Shown: positions 23,800 through 34,210 of the stretch, piece by piece
How the letters are laid out: every line of letters begins with the position of its first letter
Position numbering within the stretch: position 1 is the stretch's first letter
Source of the DNA: Exophiala sp. HKRS030
Taxonomy: Eukaryota > Ascomycota > Eurotiomycetes > Chaetothyriales > Herpotrichiellaceae
Assembly (NCBI GenBank): GCA_023897205.1
Contig: JAHWDD010000009.1
Location: 1,054,001 to 1,118,000, forward strand
Direction of reading: 5' to 3'
Length of the DNA: 64,000 nucleotides
Program-made: the position numbers and the translations under genes
The notes under the pieces: generated by a model
Database searches by the model: none
What the model was told of the DNA's origin: nothing
Seen by the model: the letters and a program-made list of their open reading frames with translations, nothing else

Positions 23800-24481
23800 C
23801 CGAATATCGAGAAGGGAAAACAACTAGCGAATGAGAAAAGGTCGAACGCTGAATAGGTCTGAAGCAAAGCTCGAGAAACTACTGAATCGAACAGGCTGAT
23901 TCTTCTGCCCCCCTTGAGTTTCAGTATTGCTGAATGACTGTCCCTCAATGGCCTGCGTTCTCGGATTATAGTAACCGACGCCTTGTGGAGCGTGCTCTCT
24001 AGAGTAGTGTTGAAGTTCGAACGGCTTTTCAAATTACCCTGTTAGAAGTCTGAAGATTCCACATGAGTATCAAGAGCTCCGGGAACGGAAACATGTCATG
24101 ACCCTCGCTTGGGATGAACGGTTACGGTCGGTGGAGCGTGCATTTCCAACCTCCGGAAAGAAGCATTGTTTGGGGAGAGTTTGCGGGTGTCGTTATCAAC
24201 AGTAATCTAAAGGAGGGGGAGTTACCCCTTGCCAAATGCGGATATTCCTAACTTTCTGCGGCTTTCCGGAAGAGTTCTTCCGGGGGAACAGGGACACATG
24301 AAGACAAGTCACCCTAAACCGTCGGCTACTTAATCCTAAAAGGTAGTTTTGAAATCGAATTTTTATTAGATTCTGGAGTTTAAGAAGGGCTGGTCAAGTG
24401 TAGCTACTCCCTGTTCAGTAGACCCAGTCCCGGAAGACGATCTCTGATTAAAGACGACCTCCTTCAGAGGAAGCCAACGTC
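23800..24481. promoter_or_regulatory. Divergent promoter, SDR 3 / SDR 4
   Basis: 682 nt between divergent starts. It contains an 18-nt inverted repeat at 24266-24283 (see separate entry) plus a CGG-N4-CCG arrangement overlapping it (24259-24268) and a further CCGGAAAG half-site near 24153. These CCG/CGG elements are the kind bound by Zn2Cys6 dimers. Confidence 0.55.
24266..24283. repeat. 18-nt inverted repeat, candidate operator
   Basis: Reads ccggaagagttcttccgg: two perfect 8-nt arms separated by GT. It lies about 199 nt upstream of the SDR 4 start and 467 nt upstream of SDR 3. The arms contain CCGG, compatible with a Zn2Cys6 homodimer site. Binding is inferred, not shown. Confidence 0.55.
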
Positions 24482-25342
24482 ATGTCGTACGCAGATTTGA
24501 AAGACAAGGTATTTGTTATTACGGGGGCTGCAGCGGGCATGGGCCAAGATGTGGCGGTAAGACTCGTCCAGCAAGGGAGCCGTGTCGGTCTTATCGACCG
24601 GGATCAACCTACACAGACTCTTGAAAAGATCAAAGAGGCTGGAGGTGAGGCTGTCAGCTTCATTTGCGACGTCAAGAATAGCAAAGCCATTGACGATGCG
24701 GTTCGAAAGATTGCTGAAAAATTTGGCCGGCTCGACGGGGCCGCCAATATGGCAGGATTTGTGGCGAGCCATGGGCTCGACAAGATTACTGACGAAGACT
24801 GGGACGGCCTGCTTGGGGTAAATCTCAACGGGGTCAAAAACTCGATTGTATCGGAACTCCGCCACATGAAGGGCCCTGGGTCGATTGTCAACGCTGCCAG
24901 CATCTCTGGCCAGATGGGAAACGCATATGCCTCCGCGTATGCTACAAGCAAATGGGCGGTAATAGGATTGACGAAAAGCGCTGCACAAGAAGTTGGTCCT
25001 CGCGGTATTAGAGTCAATGCTGTTGCCCCGTGAGTTCTCCTTTCAGAGCCCTTGCAACGCCTGCCGTGAAGATATACTGATTCGAACCTTTAGCGGATTT
25101 GTTCACACTGCACTAACCAGGAGCATTGCATCCAAGGAGGAGCTGGAGAAAATGTACTTGAAGAATATCCCCCTTGGGCGGATGGCGGACCCCGAAGACA
25201 TAGCGAGAGTCATATTGTTTCTGCTAAGCGAGGAAGCAAGATACATAACATCTTCGGTACTTGGGTCCTCGGAACCTGATGCTTGAGTTCGTGGCTGATC
25301 ATATCGTGTTAGGTCGTCAATATCGATGGAGGCTACCAGTGA
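24482..25342 (+). CDS. Short-chain dehydrogenase/reductase (SDR 4)
   Basis: Classical SDR, 246 residues; exons 24482-25029, 25094-25256 and 25313-25342 (548, 163 and 30 nt, identical to SDR 1). Cofactor motif TGAAAGMG at 14-21, NMAG at 89-92, catalytic Ser140, Tyr153 and Lys157 (YATSK). The C-terminus ends NIDGGYQ. The last exon encodes only ten codons including the stop, as in SDR 1. The two genes lie about 12 kb apart in opposite orientation, which points to duplication within the cluster followed by divergence. The role is probably alcohol/ketone oxidoreduction, with the substrate unknown. Confidence 0.93.
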
Positions 25343-25778
25343 GAACAACGGGAATGACAGTTGGAAAATGTGGGGCGGTCCCAGGAAAACATATGCCTAC
25401 GTAGCCTGCGACATTTCCGAGGACTGGTAGTCTGGAATCTGGGGTCCGTAGATCCAATCCTGGAGCTTAGGCTGTGAGCCCAGAGCACCAGCTAAGGATA
25501 GTCCGGCAAATGAAAGCCAGTCGAGTTCAATAAGCAGCGGCTTCGAGATGGTTGCAGCCAGACGAAGGGCTAGCCACACCTTCATCTTAGTCCTTTCAAA
25601 CTACTTCGGCTCAGATAGCAAATGGCGGTGCTGATTTCCCATGTAACCACCGACCTTGCCCGATGAATCTAGACTGTCTACTCAGTCTATGAATCTTCAT
25701 TCGGAAGCCTAAGAGTGACACTGAGCTTCATTGTGCAGACACTCAGGGTAGAACAACACAACTTTTACAACGGGTAGC
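25343..25778. other. Intergenic, 436 nt, between convergent genes
   Basis: Tail-to-tail space between SDR 4 and SDR 5. No gene is supported. Confidence 0.45.
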
Positions 25779-26745
25779 TCATAACTTTGTGAATAGCCCT
25801 GTCTGCAGGAAATTGCCTCCGTCCAGCGGCAACACAACTCCGTTGACAAAAGAGCCTGCATGGCTGCAAAGATAGATCATAGCCCCTGCTATATCCTCTG
25901 GCTTGCCGACTCTTCTTAGGGGGTTCGAGGCAGACATTGTGTCAACGCCACCTACGATGTCGATGAGCCCATTCGACAGCTTGGTCGGAAAGAAGCCGGG
26001 AGCCACGCAGTTACAGGTAACATTTTGAGGGCCATATTCCATAGCCAAGTTTCTCGCGAGGTGGTGGGCTGCCGCCTTCGATACTGAGTATACAATGGTG
26101 CTATTCTCGCCGGTAAACGGAACTGTGAATCCTGCTATTGCGCCGATTATGATGATTCGAGCAGGATCTTGGGGATCCCGGTTCTGATAAGGAGCGGGGC
26201 TAATCTATAATCTCTGTCAGTCTTTGAGACGAAACAGAATGTTACCATTCTATGGCTGCAATAACTCACAGACGTGCCAGGTTGATGATGCTCCTGACAT
26301 TGAGGTCCAGCACCTTGCTAATGGAAGCATCGGGGGTTGTCTCGAGAGGTCCACCCCATGTGGCGCCAGCGTTGGCTACTAAAATGTGTACCTCACAGGT
26401 AATGGCCTCGATTTCTTTTGCGAGCCGCTGGACTTCCGAGAACTTGGACAGATCGCAGGCGATTGTGGAGACTCTACCACGACAGCCGGGTACGGTGGAA
26501 TGGAGTGCCCCCAGCGCAGACAACAAACCTTGTGGGCCTTCCAGCTTCCTTGCAACAAGGATCACTCGTTCAGCGCCAGCTTGTAGAAATGCTGTAGCAG
26601 TGTGGAGGCCGATGCCTCGAGAACCTGGCAAATATTTGAGCACTCATTATTTCTTGCGCAACGAAAAGGCCTCGTTACCTCCTGTGATGACAGCAACTTT
26701 GCTATCAAGACGGAATAAACCCCCAAAATCGTTCAGTCGCGACAT
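25779..26745 (-). CDS. Short-chain dehydrogenase/reductase (SDR 5, RhlG/3-oxoacyl-ACP reductase-like)
   Basis: SDR of 280 residues from a different subgroup than SDR 1-4, close to the fungal 'rhamnolipid 3-oxoacyl-ACP reductase' type. Exons 26745-26679, 26624-26270 and 26199-25779. The cofactor motif TGGSRGIG is split by intron 1. ANAGATWGG is the NAG motif, IGAIAGFTV carries the region of the catalytic serine, and YSVSK provides Tyr and Lys. The C-terminus GFFPTKLSNGL and LPLDGGNFLQTGL fit the group. The intron 2 acceptor could be tatag or gattag; only gattag keeps the frame. A TATA-like stretch (atatatatac) lies about 80 nt upstream of the ATG. Confidence 0.88.
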
Positions 26746-26821
26746 GTCGAAAGGTGGGAGAGATGATACAAGACTGTGAGAGCGAGGAGCAGGTATCATC
26801 ACCCACATTCGTACTTGAGAT

Positions 26822-26833
26822 CATATATATACA
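26822..26833 (-). promoter_or_regulatory. TATA-like element upstream of SDR 5
   Basis: The sequence catatatataca lies roughly 80 nt upstream of the SDR 5 start, a fitting distance for a fungal TATA box. Assignment rests only on composition and spacing. Confidence 0.35.
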
Positions 26834-27112
26834 ACTGGGCCGAAACCTGCGTAGGCATTAGATAGGCACCGGACTTGACCCAATCAACTTGGATCTTGTC
26901 TTTAGGCTGAATGACTTACGCAATCACGAGTCGGCAACCTAAATACTTGAGACTTTTGCTAAGGATGTCCACATATGGAGGACTGTATATCTTGTGTATT
27001 GCTTTAACAACTCAGGTCTGATCTTCTACGTGTATTCTCTTTCCACTCATCGTTTCTCCAAGCGCAAACGTCAGGAAGAAACGATGAAGAAAAGCCCAAT
27101 AACATAGTCATT
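26834..27112. other. Intergenic between SDR 5 and acyl-CoA dehydrogenase
   Basis: Remaining part of the 367-nt space upstream of SDR 5 and downstream of the acyl-CoA dehydrogenase gene. No gene is supported. Confidence 0.4.
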
Positions 27113-28546
27113 TCATAGTTTGGCTGCTAAGTCACTTGCCTGCTCTTTGTATCTCCGATGTTTGGACTGCAATTGGGTAGCTTGTTTCAATTCATCTCTT
27201 CCGACTTGGTGTCTATGCGCGGCGTCTGGTCCATCTGCAAGCCGAACATACCTTGCATAAGTCCAAGCGTGAGGCATAAAGGTTTCCTGAGTGAGTCCTA
27301 GTCCACCATGCATCTGCATGCATTCATCAATCACCTTGGCAGCCATTGAAGGAACGACAATCTTGGAATGTGCAATGGTGTGACGACCAGCCTTATTACC
27401 TAGGAGGTCCATTGTCTCGGCAGCATTCAACACGATCAGCCTCATGGTATCAATGTCGAGGCGCATTTGTGCAAGTCTTTCGATGTTGCTATCAAAATCA
27501 CCGATACGCTTGCCCCTAGGTTTTTTTTGAGGGTCGATCGCACGAACTAGAGCCATCTCATAAGCACGTTCGCTCTGGCCGATCAAACGCATGCTGTTTC
27601 ATATGTCAGCGTCAGGACCAGAATAACTGGCAAAGCCCCCACTCTTGGGCTCGTATACATACCAGTGATGAATTCGTCCCGGACCTAAACGGCCTTGTGC
27701 AATCTCGAATGCTCTCCCTTCCCCCAAGATTAGGTTCTCCACAGGAACTCGGACATTTGTATAGAGATACTCCGCGTGGCCTTGAGGTGCGTCATCATAG
27801 CCCATTATTGTCAAGTTCCTAACATGTTTTATCCCCGGAGTATTGGTCGGAACGATTACCATGGAATGTCGTTTCCATGCACTAGGGTTCTCAGGATCTG
27901 AACAAACCATAAGAATGAAGAATGTGAGATCTTTATTCATGGTTGAGCCCCCGAAGACCTTTCGGCCATTAATGACATAGTGATTGCCTTCTCGATGCAG
28001 GCTGCAGGCAATATTGGTGGCGTCTGATGCAGCAACATCGGGCTCTGTCATGGAGTAGGCAGACATTGCAGTTCCTTCCAGCAGTGGCTTTAGCCACTTC
28101 TGTTTCTGCTCGGTGTTACAGTATTTGGCCAGAAGTTCAATGTTTCCAGTTTCTGGAGCGTGACAATTCATTGTCCGTGATAGCAGTTAGGGTCTATGGG
28201 CAATAAGAGCCGGGGTTCGACTTACCTCCGCTGCCCAGTAACATCGGCCCATGATCTGAGCGCAGCAGGCATATTCCAGGTTCGTCAGGCCAGGGCTCTC
28301 CTTGAACGTTTTAGGGAGGAAGAGATTGAAGAGGTTCGCTTCACGCGCGCGCCCCCTCAATTCCTGCATCTTGGGCTGTACAGCCCAGCGATGACCTTCG
28401 AGCTGCCTTTCCATGATTGATTCTGCCGGTATGCACTCATTTTCTACCCACTCGTAAACTTTGACAATCGTCTCTTTGGCCTTGGGTGACAGTTTTGGTT
28501 TCACAGTCGCAGGTATGTGAGCGAATGCTGGATGTTGAAGTGCCAT
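27113..28546 (-). CDS. Acyl-CoA dehydrogenase, AidB/ACAD11-like, with an abnormal intron
   Basis: FAD enzyme expected to oxidise an acyl-CoA to the enoyl-CoA. Exons 28546-28226, about 28174-27663, and 27593-27113 give 437 residues, the usual size. Motifs: MNCHAPETGNIELL, YSMTEPDVAASDATN (signature 1, with ASD where most have GSD), KVFGGSTMNKD, and the C-terminal MHGGLGLTQE plus YVRLADGPDAAHRHQ typical of the ACAD11 group. Intron 1 has a perfect gtaagt donor and a ctaac branch site, but the position where the acceptor must fall to keep the frame reads tatcacgg, with GG in place of AG, and no nearby AG gives an open frame. Either a non-canonical acceptor is used, or the gene is damaged, or one base is misread. 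In context it could act on the open-chain product of BVMO and hydrolase. Confidence 0.75.
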
Positions 28547-29206
28547 GGTTTGACGTCCAGATCAGTCCTGCTTCGTGTGGACTGACGAATTGACGACTTC
28601 CTTGTGCGAGATTGATTAAGCAGAGTCAGACCGAATGATTCATTAATGCCGATGCGATTACTTGTTTGAGGAGATCATCCACGAGTCGTTGTGGATCAAA
28701 TTGATGTGCTAAATCTGAATCGGATGTGTCAGATTGGGATAGTCAGGCGCGGCTAAGCAGTCGGCTACGTTATTCCAGGCTCCGAAAGACCCGTCAGGAT
28801 TAGGGTCACCACTCCGGCTCGTACCTATGTCTATGGTCGCAGCTACACCCAACAACAGGTCAGCGATAGTCAGGCATCCTGCCTTGACGAGCCGCTCCAG
28901 CAGTCCGACCCCCGCGGCACTGTTCGGCTCTTGGATCGACCAAGCCCAGTCCTGCTTTGTGGATCCCAGCAAAGAACCCAAGCACATACCATAGTACGTG
29001 TAGGGCATGAAGAGTTATAGACCCGTCACCAATGCTAAAAGCAAGCCGCCGAGACTTGTCCGTAACCTCTCCAAGAATGCCTCCGAGGCTCTTCAGACAC
29101 GACATAGGCTGCATTAAGGGTCGAATAATCACAAGAAGGTGTTTCAACAGTGAAGTTTTGGACTGTACCAAGACGGCCGGAAACAGCAGCTTGTTCTGTA
29201 TACAAG
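28547..29206. promoter_or_regulatory. Divergent region, acyl-CoA dehydrogenase / regulator 2
   Basis: 660 nt between divergent starts. Several open frames on the minus strand (28709-29244) have no recognisable family and overlap the regulator's start; they are not called as genes. The region probably holds both promoters. Confidence 0.45.
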
Positions 29207-31301
29207 ATGGTTGACAAGGAAGAAATGCTGGCACAGCACCACAAGACGAGTTTCCGAGCTAAAGAAGCCTGCCTCTCATGCAGATCTCGAAAAGTGAGGT
29301 GCGATGTCTACTTCCTGGGAGCACCGTGTTCAAACTGTGTGCATTCAGGCTTGAAATGTCTTCTGCATACAAAGAAACATAGGTACAGATAGCAAACGTG
29401 GTATTTAAGAGAGACGCTGATAACTGTAAAAGGCGCAAAGGTATTGTACCTGCTACGAATATCTACCCGCCGAACGAAAGGTTGTCTCGGAATGAAAGAC
29501 CTTCCGTTGAGCAGGACTGCCATTCAACCAGATTGACAAACGACTTCGAAGGAAACGTTGCTGGATCCGCGCCAGGAAGTCAAGCAGTAACCCTGAAGGT
29601 TGTGAATAGCTCGCAATATGAAGAGATGATACCAGATTTCGTCTTTTGGAATTCTGATCACTTCTCCGCTGAACAAAGGAATGATCTTTCAGCCAAGGGC
29701 GCAATATCACTCCCAGAACCAAGGGTGCTGAACCTGCTTCTTCAAAGCTACATTGACTTTGTGCATCCACAATTGCCCTTTCTGGATCTCAGCAGGTTTC
29801 TCTCCGTGGTTGGTTCAAATGGTCAAAGTTCGCACCTCAGTCTGTTGCTTGTTCAAGCGGTGCTCTTCGCCGGAGCGTTGTATATTGATTTTGAAGACCG
29901 GCTCTTTACACAATATGGCAATTCGAGGGATCTACAGATCAAACTGAGAGCCCGATCCAAGGTATGTGAGATTGACATGAAGCTCCCCAAGCTTGGAAAC
30001 GGCTGTGACTGACAAAACCACAGGTGTTATACGAGGCCGGCTATGAGAAAGATCGGCTGAATCTCGTGCAAGCAAGCATGCTCCTATCCTTGGAGAACTA
30101 TATTGATTTCGAAGTCAGCGATGAAAGCCAATTCTGGCTCGATGTCTGTTTGATAAACTTCGAAGAATGGAAGGGTTCACAGCCTGATGAGGAAATTTGG
30201 AATTCACCATCGGTTCGACTGCGGTGGAGTCTCTATGTTGTCAACAACACAATGAATTTCCGCAGAGGGAAAAGTGGCCCTGGAACATTTCAGAGCCATG
30301 AAGTTGGATTTCCTAGCCTCTCGAGGTTCGACACACTGATCAACGCAAAACAAACTTTGCTGAATCTCAAAAGCAGCGGCCTCCTCAGGCAGCCATATTT
30401 GCAAAAGCTACTGGCAGAAATGTTTATTCACCGACTAAGGCTCCAGAGAATAATTTCTAGAATAACAGAAGAGGCAGCCGAAATAGGCCTGGGAAGAATA
30501 ACGACTAGGGAGAGCATGGAGATGGAAGGCAGCCATTGCCGCCTTGACTTGGCTAAAGTATTCTCGAAATGGGATTCCGAACTTGACAAATGGTGGTGTG
30601 GACTTCCAGACTACGCCTCGGACCTGAAGTCTGCTTTCCACTTTGATGATTCTACGTCCATCCGTCTTCTCTCCTTCCACCTGGCAGTCACAGCGACTGA
30701 ATTCTTCAGCATCTGCAATGCCATTTACAGTTTCCTGACGGAAGTAGAAGACTCTTCCTCGTTCTGGGTCATCTCGGTCAAACACAAGCAGAGCATGAAC
30801 TCTGCAAAGCTTCTTCACATCATCAGCGGCATGGACGAACGAGATATGCACCGATACCTCCTCAACCATGGTCTCAACATTGTCGAATGGGCGTTGCAGC
30901 GGCGTCTAAGTTCCTCACACCTTTCAACTAATTCCAAAGACATTGCCAAAGTGCTCTCATTGACCAAGAAGCTCTTAGACATCCGCACTAATTTGGGACG
31001 GGATAACCATAGTCTGACTCGGTTCATGAAGAGTACGGCACAGAATTTAAGAACGGCCGAGGAGTCTCCACCTAAAGACACAGTCATTAATGCAGATCAA
31101 GAAAACAGTACTGATGCACGGATAGATTCACCCTGTTCGGCTTTGCTATCTTCAACAGAAGCATCGATACCCAGCGAAACACCATCATGTTACGCAAATA
31201 TGACAGAAGACCTTGATCCACTTTTCGCGAGCTGTGACGGGTATACTCTTGTCGAAGACCTTATGTCTCCTTCTATTGACGTCGAATGGCTAAAGACCTG
31301 A
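29207..31301 (+). CDS. Zn2Cys6 transcription factor (regulator 2)
   Basis: Nuclear regulator, 660 residues; exons 29207-29382, 29433-29961 and 30024-31301. The zinc cluster lies at about residues 22-49 (ACLSCRSRKVRCD with PCSNC and KC), spacing C-x2-C-x6-C-x8-C-x2-C-x6-C, and is followed by the basic HTKKHRRRKG joined across intron 1. The middle region carries YIDFVHPQLPFLDLSRFL and LVQASMLLSLENY, features of the fungal_trans domain. The C-terminal 80 residues are Ser/Thr-rich and acidic, a possible activation region. Divergent from the acyl-CoA dehydrogenase and followed by BVMO 3, it is a good candidate for the controller of the right half of the cluster; that is inference from position. 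Confidence 0.9.
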
Positions 31302-32140
31302 AAGATGAAATCAAGATGATTTCCCTAAAGTTATACGTCGAGGTTGATCGCCAAAGGCATGATTGGGCCACTCAGCTAGCATCTCAGCCGCCATATGTAC
31401 CAGTATTCAGCTCCAGACCAAGAGGATCAAGTGTGAGCACCCAGCAGTAACCAGCAGTAATGTCTTTCCCCTATTTAGTATTTGATGGCCTGCGCGCTGC
31501 CTGCTGGTACGTGATGTTTTGCAGCAGGGAAACAATGGCCAACAATGCATCTCTTACTGCCACCTTAATGTATTGAATCGCTCTATATCGAAGTCATCTC
31601 GCAAACACCCCCTGATACTTTTCTATTTTGGGAGACTCATACATTATATGTCTATTTGGGTCCGTGGTGGAGTGAGAATGTCTGATACTAATGTAGGTTC
31701 CAATGTAGAACTATAAGTATCGCTTACAGGGCCTCTCTCGCCGCAATTGATGGAGAACTAAATCGACACTCTCCTAGGCTGCCAAAGCGTCTGGCCATCA
31801 GGCATTGTTGCTAAATCCTCAACCAGGCTAGAGAGCTCCGGAGCGGCAATAAGAGCAGACAAGGATATTTCCAGTTGCATACTAAGTCACCTTCTGGGAG
31901 CCCCGCAAACCCAATCGCTGTCTGGCTGGCAGGGTATATATTGCCTATCTGTGGAAGGTATCTCCGTCCCTCGGCTGAAGACAAGTGGTAGCTAGATGCC
32001 AAGCAGTCGAGAAACTCACAGCCTGATACAAATCGAGAAAGTTGAAGCTCCCTTATAGAAAAATCTGGATTTTGGACCTTGAACTCCTCATCACGGGCGA
32101 GGCTTTTCAAAGGGGTTTTGGGATCATTTTGCTAATCCTT
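31302..32140 (+). other. Intergenic, 839 nt, upstream of BVMO 3
   Basis: 3' flank of regulator 2 and promoter side of BVMO 3. A minus-strand open frame (31811-32110) has no recognised family and was not accepted. No RNA gene was seen. Confidence 0.45.
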
Positions 32141-34210
32141 ATGAGCGAATTCGCAGCCGTTGCGCCCTGGCTCAAGGACACCATTCAGATGCAGACGAAC
32201 GGCAGAGTCCGTGCTGATCAAGAGATCTTGCACAAGTATGAGGAAGAGCGGTTGAAACGCCTGCGTAATGATGGCAACGCACAGTATATTGACCCGTCAC
32301 TTCATCCCAAGCTCCACCAGTTCCAACAAGATGTTTGGGCACAGAACCTCCCGAACCCAGGTCTCGAGAAAGCACAAAATAGAGACAAATACAAGGTTGT
32401 GCTATTCGGTGCTGGATTTGGTGGCCTGTCAACGGCTGCTCGTTTGAAGCAGGCTGGAATCGAGGATGTTGCCATACTTGACATTGCTGGTGGATTCGGC
32501 GGTACCTGGTACGTAAGTAATATGGTTCACCGCTGAGCGGCTACGGCCAGAGGTATTAACACGTTCGATCACTACAGTGGAATCGTTATCCAGGACTGAT
32601 GTGCGATGTCGAAAGCTACATATACATGCCCTTACTGGAGGAGACAGGCTATATTCCCAAGCACAAGTATTCTAGTGGCCACGAGCTGAGGCACTATGCT
32701 GAGCTCCTTGCCGACACTTTTCAGCTTCGAGACAGGGCCATCTTTCGTGTCAAGGTTGAGACAGTCAAGTGGGATGACCAAAATAATCATTATGTTGTCG
32801 ACTTGACACGACTAGATGGCAAAGGAAGCCTTCAAATCCTGGCCGATTTCATCGTCAGCAATTGTGGTGCGATCAATCTACCCAAGATGCCCGATCTCCC
32901 AGGCATGCTTGACTTTGCTGGCCACAGTTTCCACACTTCACGATGGGACTATAGCTATACGGGAGGGACACCGGAGAATCCAGACTTGACCAATCTACAG
33001 AATAAACGCGTGGGGATTATTGGAACAGGTACAAGCTCTATTGATGTTCTTGTGATGAAAAATCGATGCTAACTTCGTTGATCTTTCGGAAGGCGCGACC
33101 GCGATCCAGGCAGTACCACATTTGGGTAAATGGGCAAAAGAACTCTATGTCTTCCAGCGCACGCCGTCAGCCGTGGACGTGCGGAACAATCATGCTACTG
33201 ACCCCGAATGGTTCAAGAAAGAAGTTGCCGGCAGTGGGCCTGGTTGGCAACTTCGTAGGCAAGAAAACTTCAATCTCCACGTGGCCGATGTCGACCTGGA
33301 CGTCGACTTGGTGGCCGATGCGTGGACCAAGATGCGGACTTTCAGCTATGTGGTCGGGACTCCCAAGATTGATCGTAGGAAAGACTTTCTCAGCTTTCTT
33401 GCAGAAGCCCAGGCCCAAGATCTTCCTCGCCAGGAAAGGATCCGGCAACGGGTTGAAGACATCGTCAAGGATAAGTCAACTGCAGAGAAGCTAAAGCCTT
33501 GGTACTCAGGCTGGTGTAAGCGTCCTTGCTTCCACGATGAGTATTTACAAACGTTCAATCGACAAAATGTACTCCTCGTCGACACAGATGGAAAAGGTGT
33601 CGACAAGATCACAGCAAAGGGAGTCGTGGTGGCTGGAAAGGAGTACCCCTTGGACGTGCTGATCTTTGGTACGGGATATTGGATCAAAGCCGGTGAGAGT
33701 CCTTGTGGGAAGGCAAACTTCAAAGCCTACGGCAGAGGCGGTGTTTCGATGGACGACAAATGGGCCGAGAAGATCACCACTCTCCATGGGTTGATTACGG
33801 ACGGGTTCCCCAACTACTTCTTCCCCGGCCCAAACCAGTCCGGCGCTGCGGCGAACATGGTGTACGGAATGGCCACCTTCGCCGATCATCTGTCCTATAT
33901 TCTCAACGAAGCATATAGGAAGTCCTCGGGCCGGCGAGTCCTGATCGAGGGAGAGCCTGACGCCATGGAAGACTGGTCCCAGCAAGTTGTGTCCAAGGCT
34001 GCCGCGTTTGCGGCACTAGGCGCATGTACGCCTGGTTATCTGAACGGCGAAGGCGCTGTGGGAAAGCCCCTGTCTCCTGAAGTCATGACAAAGGCAGCCA
34101 GGGCCTCTCTTTGGGGTGAAGGCGTTCAGAGCTATATTGACATTGTGACCAAATGGAGAGCCAATGGCGACCTGAAGGGACTAAAGATCACGCCTTTAGC
34201 CACAACCTGA
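32141..34210 (+). CDS. Baeyer-Villiger monooxygenase (BVMO 3, 4-hydroxyacetophenone/steroid monooxygenase-like)
   Basis: FAD/NADPH monooxygenase of 646 residues; exons 32141-32512, 32578-33028 and 33093-34210, all clean junctions. It has an N-terminal extension of about 80 residues before the FAD motif GAGFGG (90-95), as in HAPMO and some steroid BVMOs. GGFGGTWYWNRYPG is joined over intron 1. The fingerprint FAGHSFHTSRWD at 237-248 is canonical for the WD variant, followed by GTGATAIQ joined over intron 2 (NADPH site) and VFQRTPSAVDVR. A GTGYW motif and PNYFFPGPNQSG lie in the last third. It acts on ketones by family; substrate range in such enzymes spans cyclic, aryl and linear ketones, so the substrate cannot be read from the sequence. 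Confidence 0.93.

Noticed and set aside
28709..29244. Overlapping minus-strand open frames of 69-124 codons upstream of regulator 2
   Set aside because: No recognisable family, three frames overlap one another, and one frame overlaps the regulator's start. Treated as promoter sequence.
31811..32110. Minus-strand open frame of 99 codons upstream of BVMO 3
   Set aside because: No family, no partner exons, and it occupies the BVMO 3 promoter.
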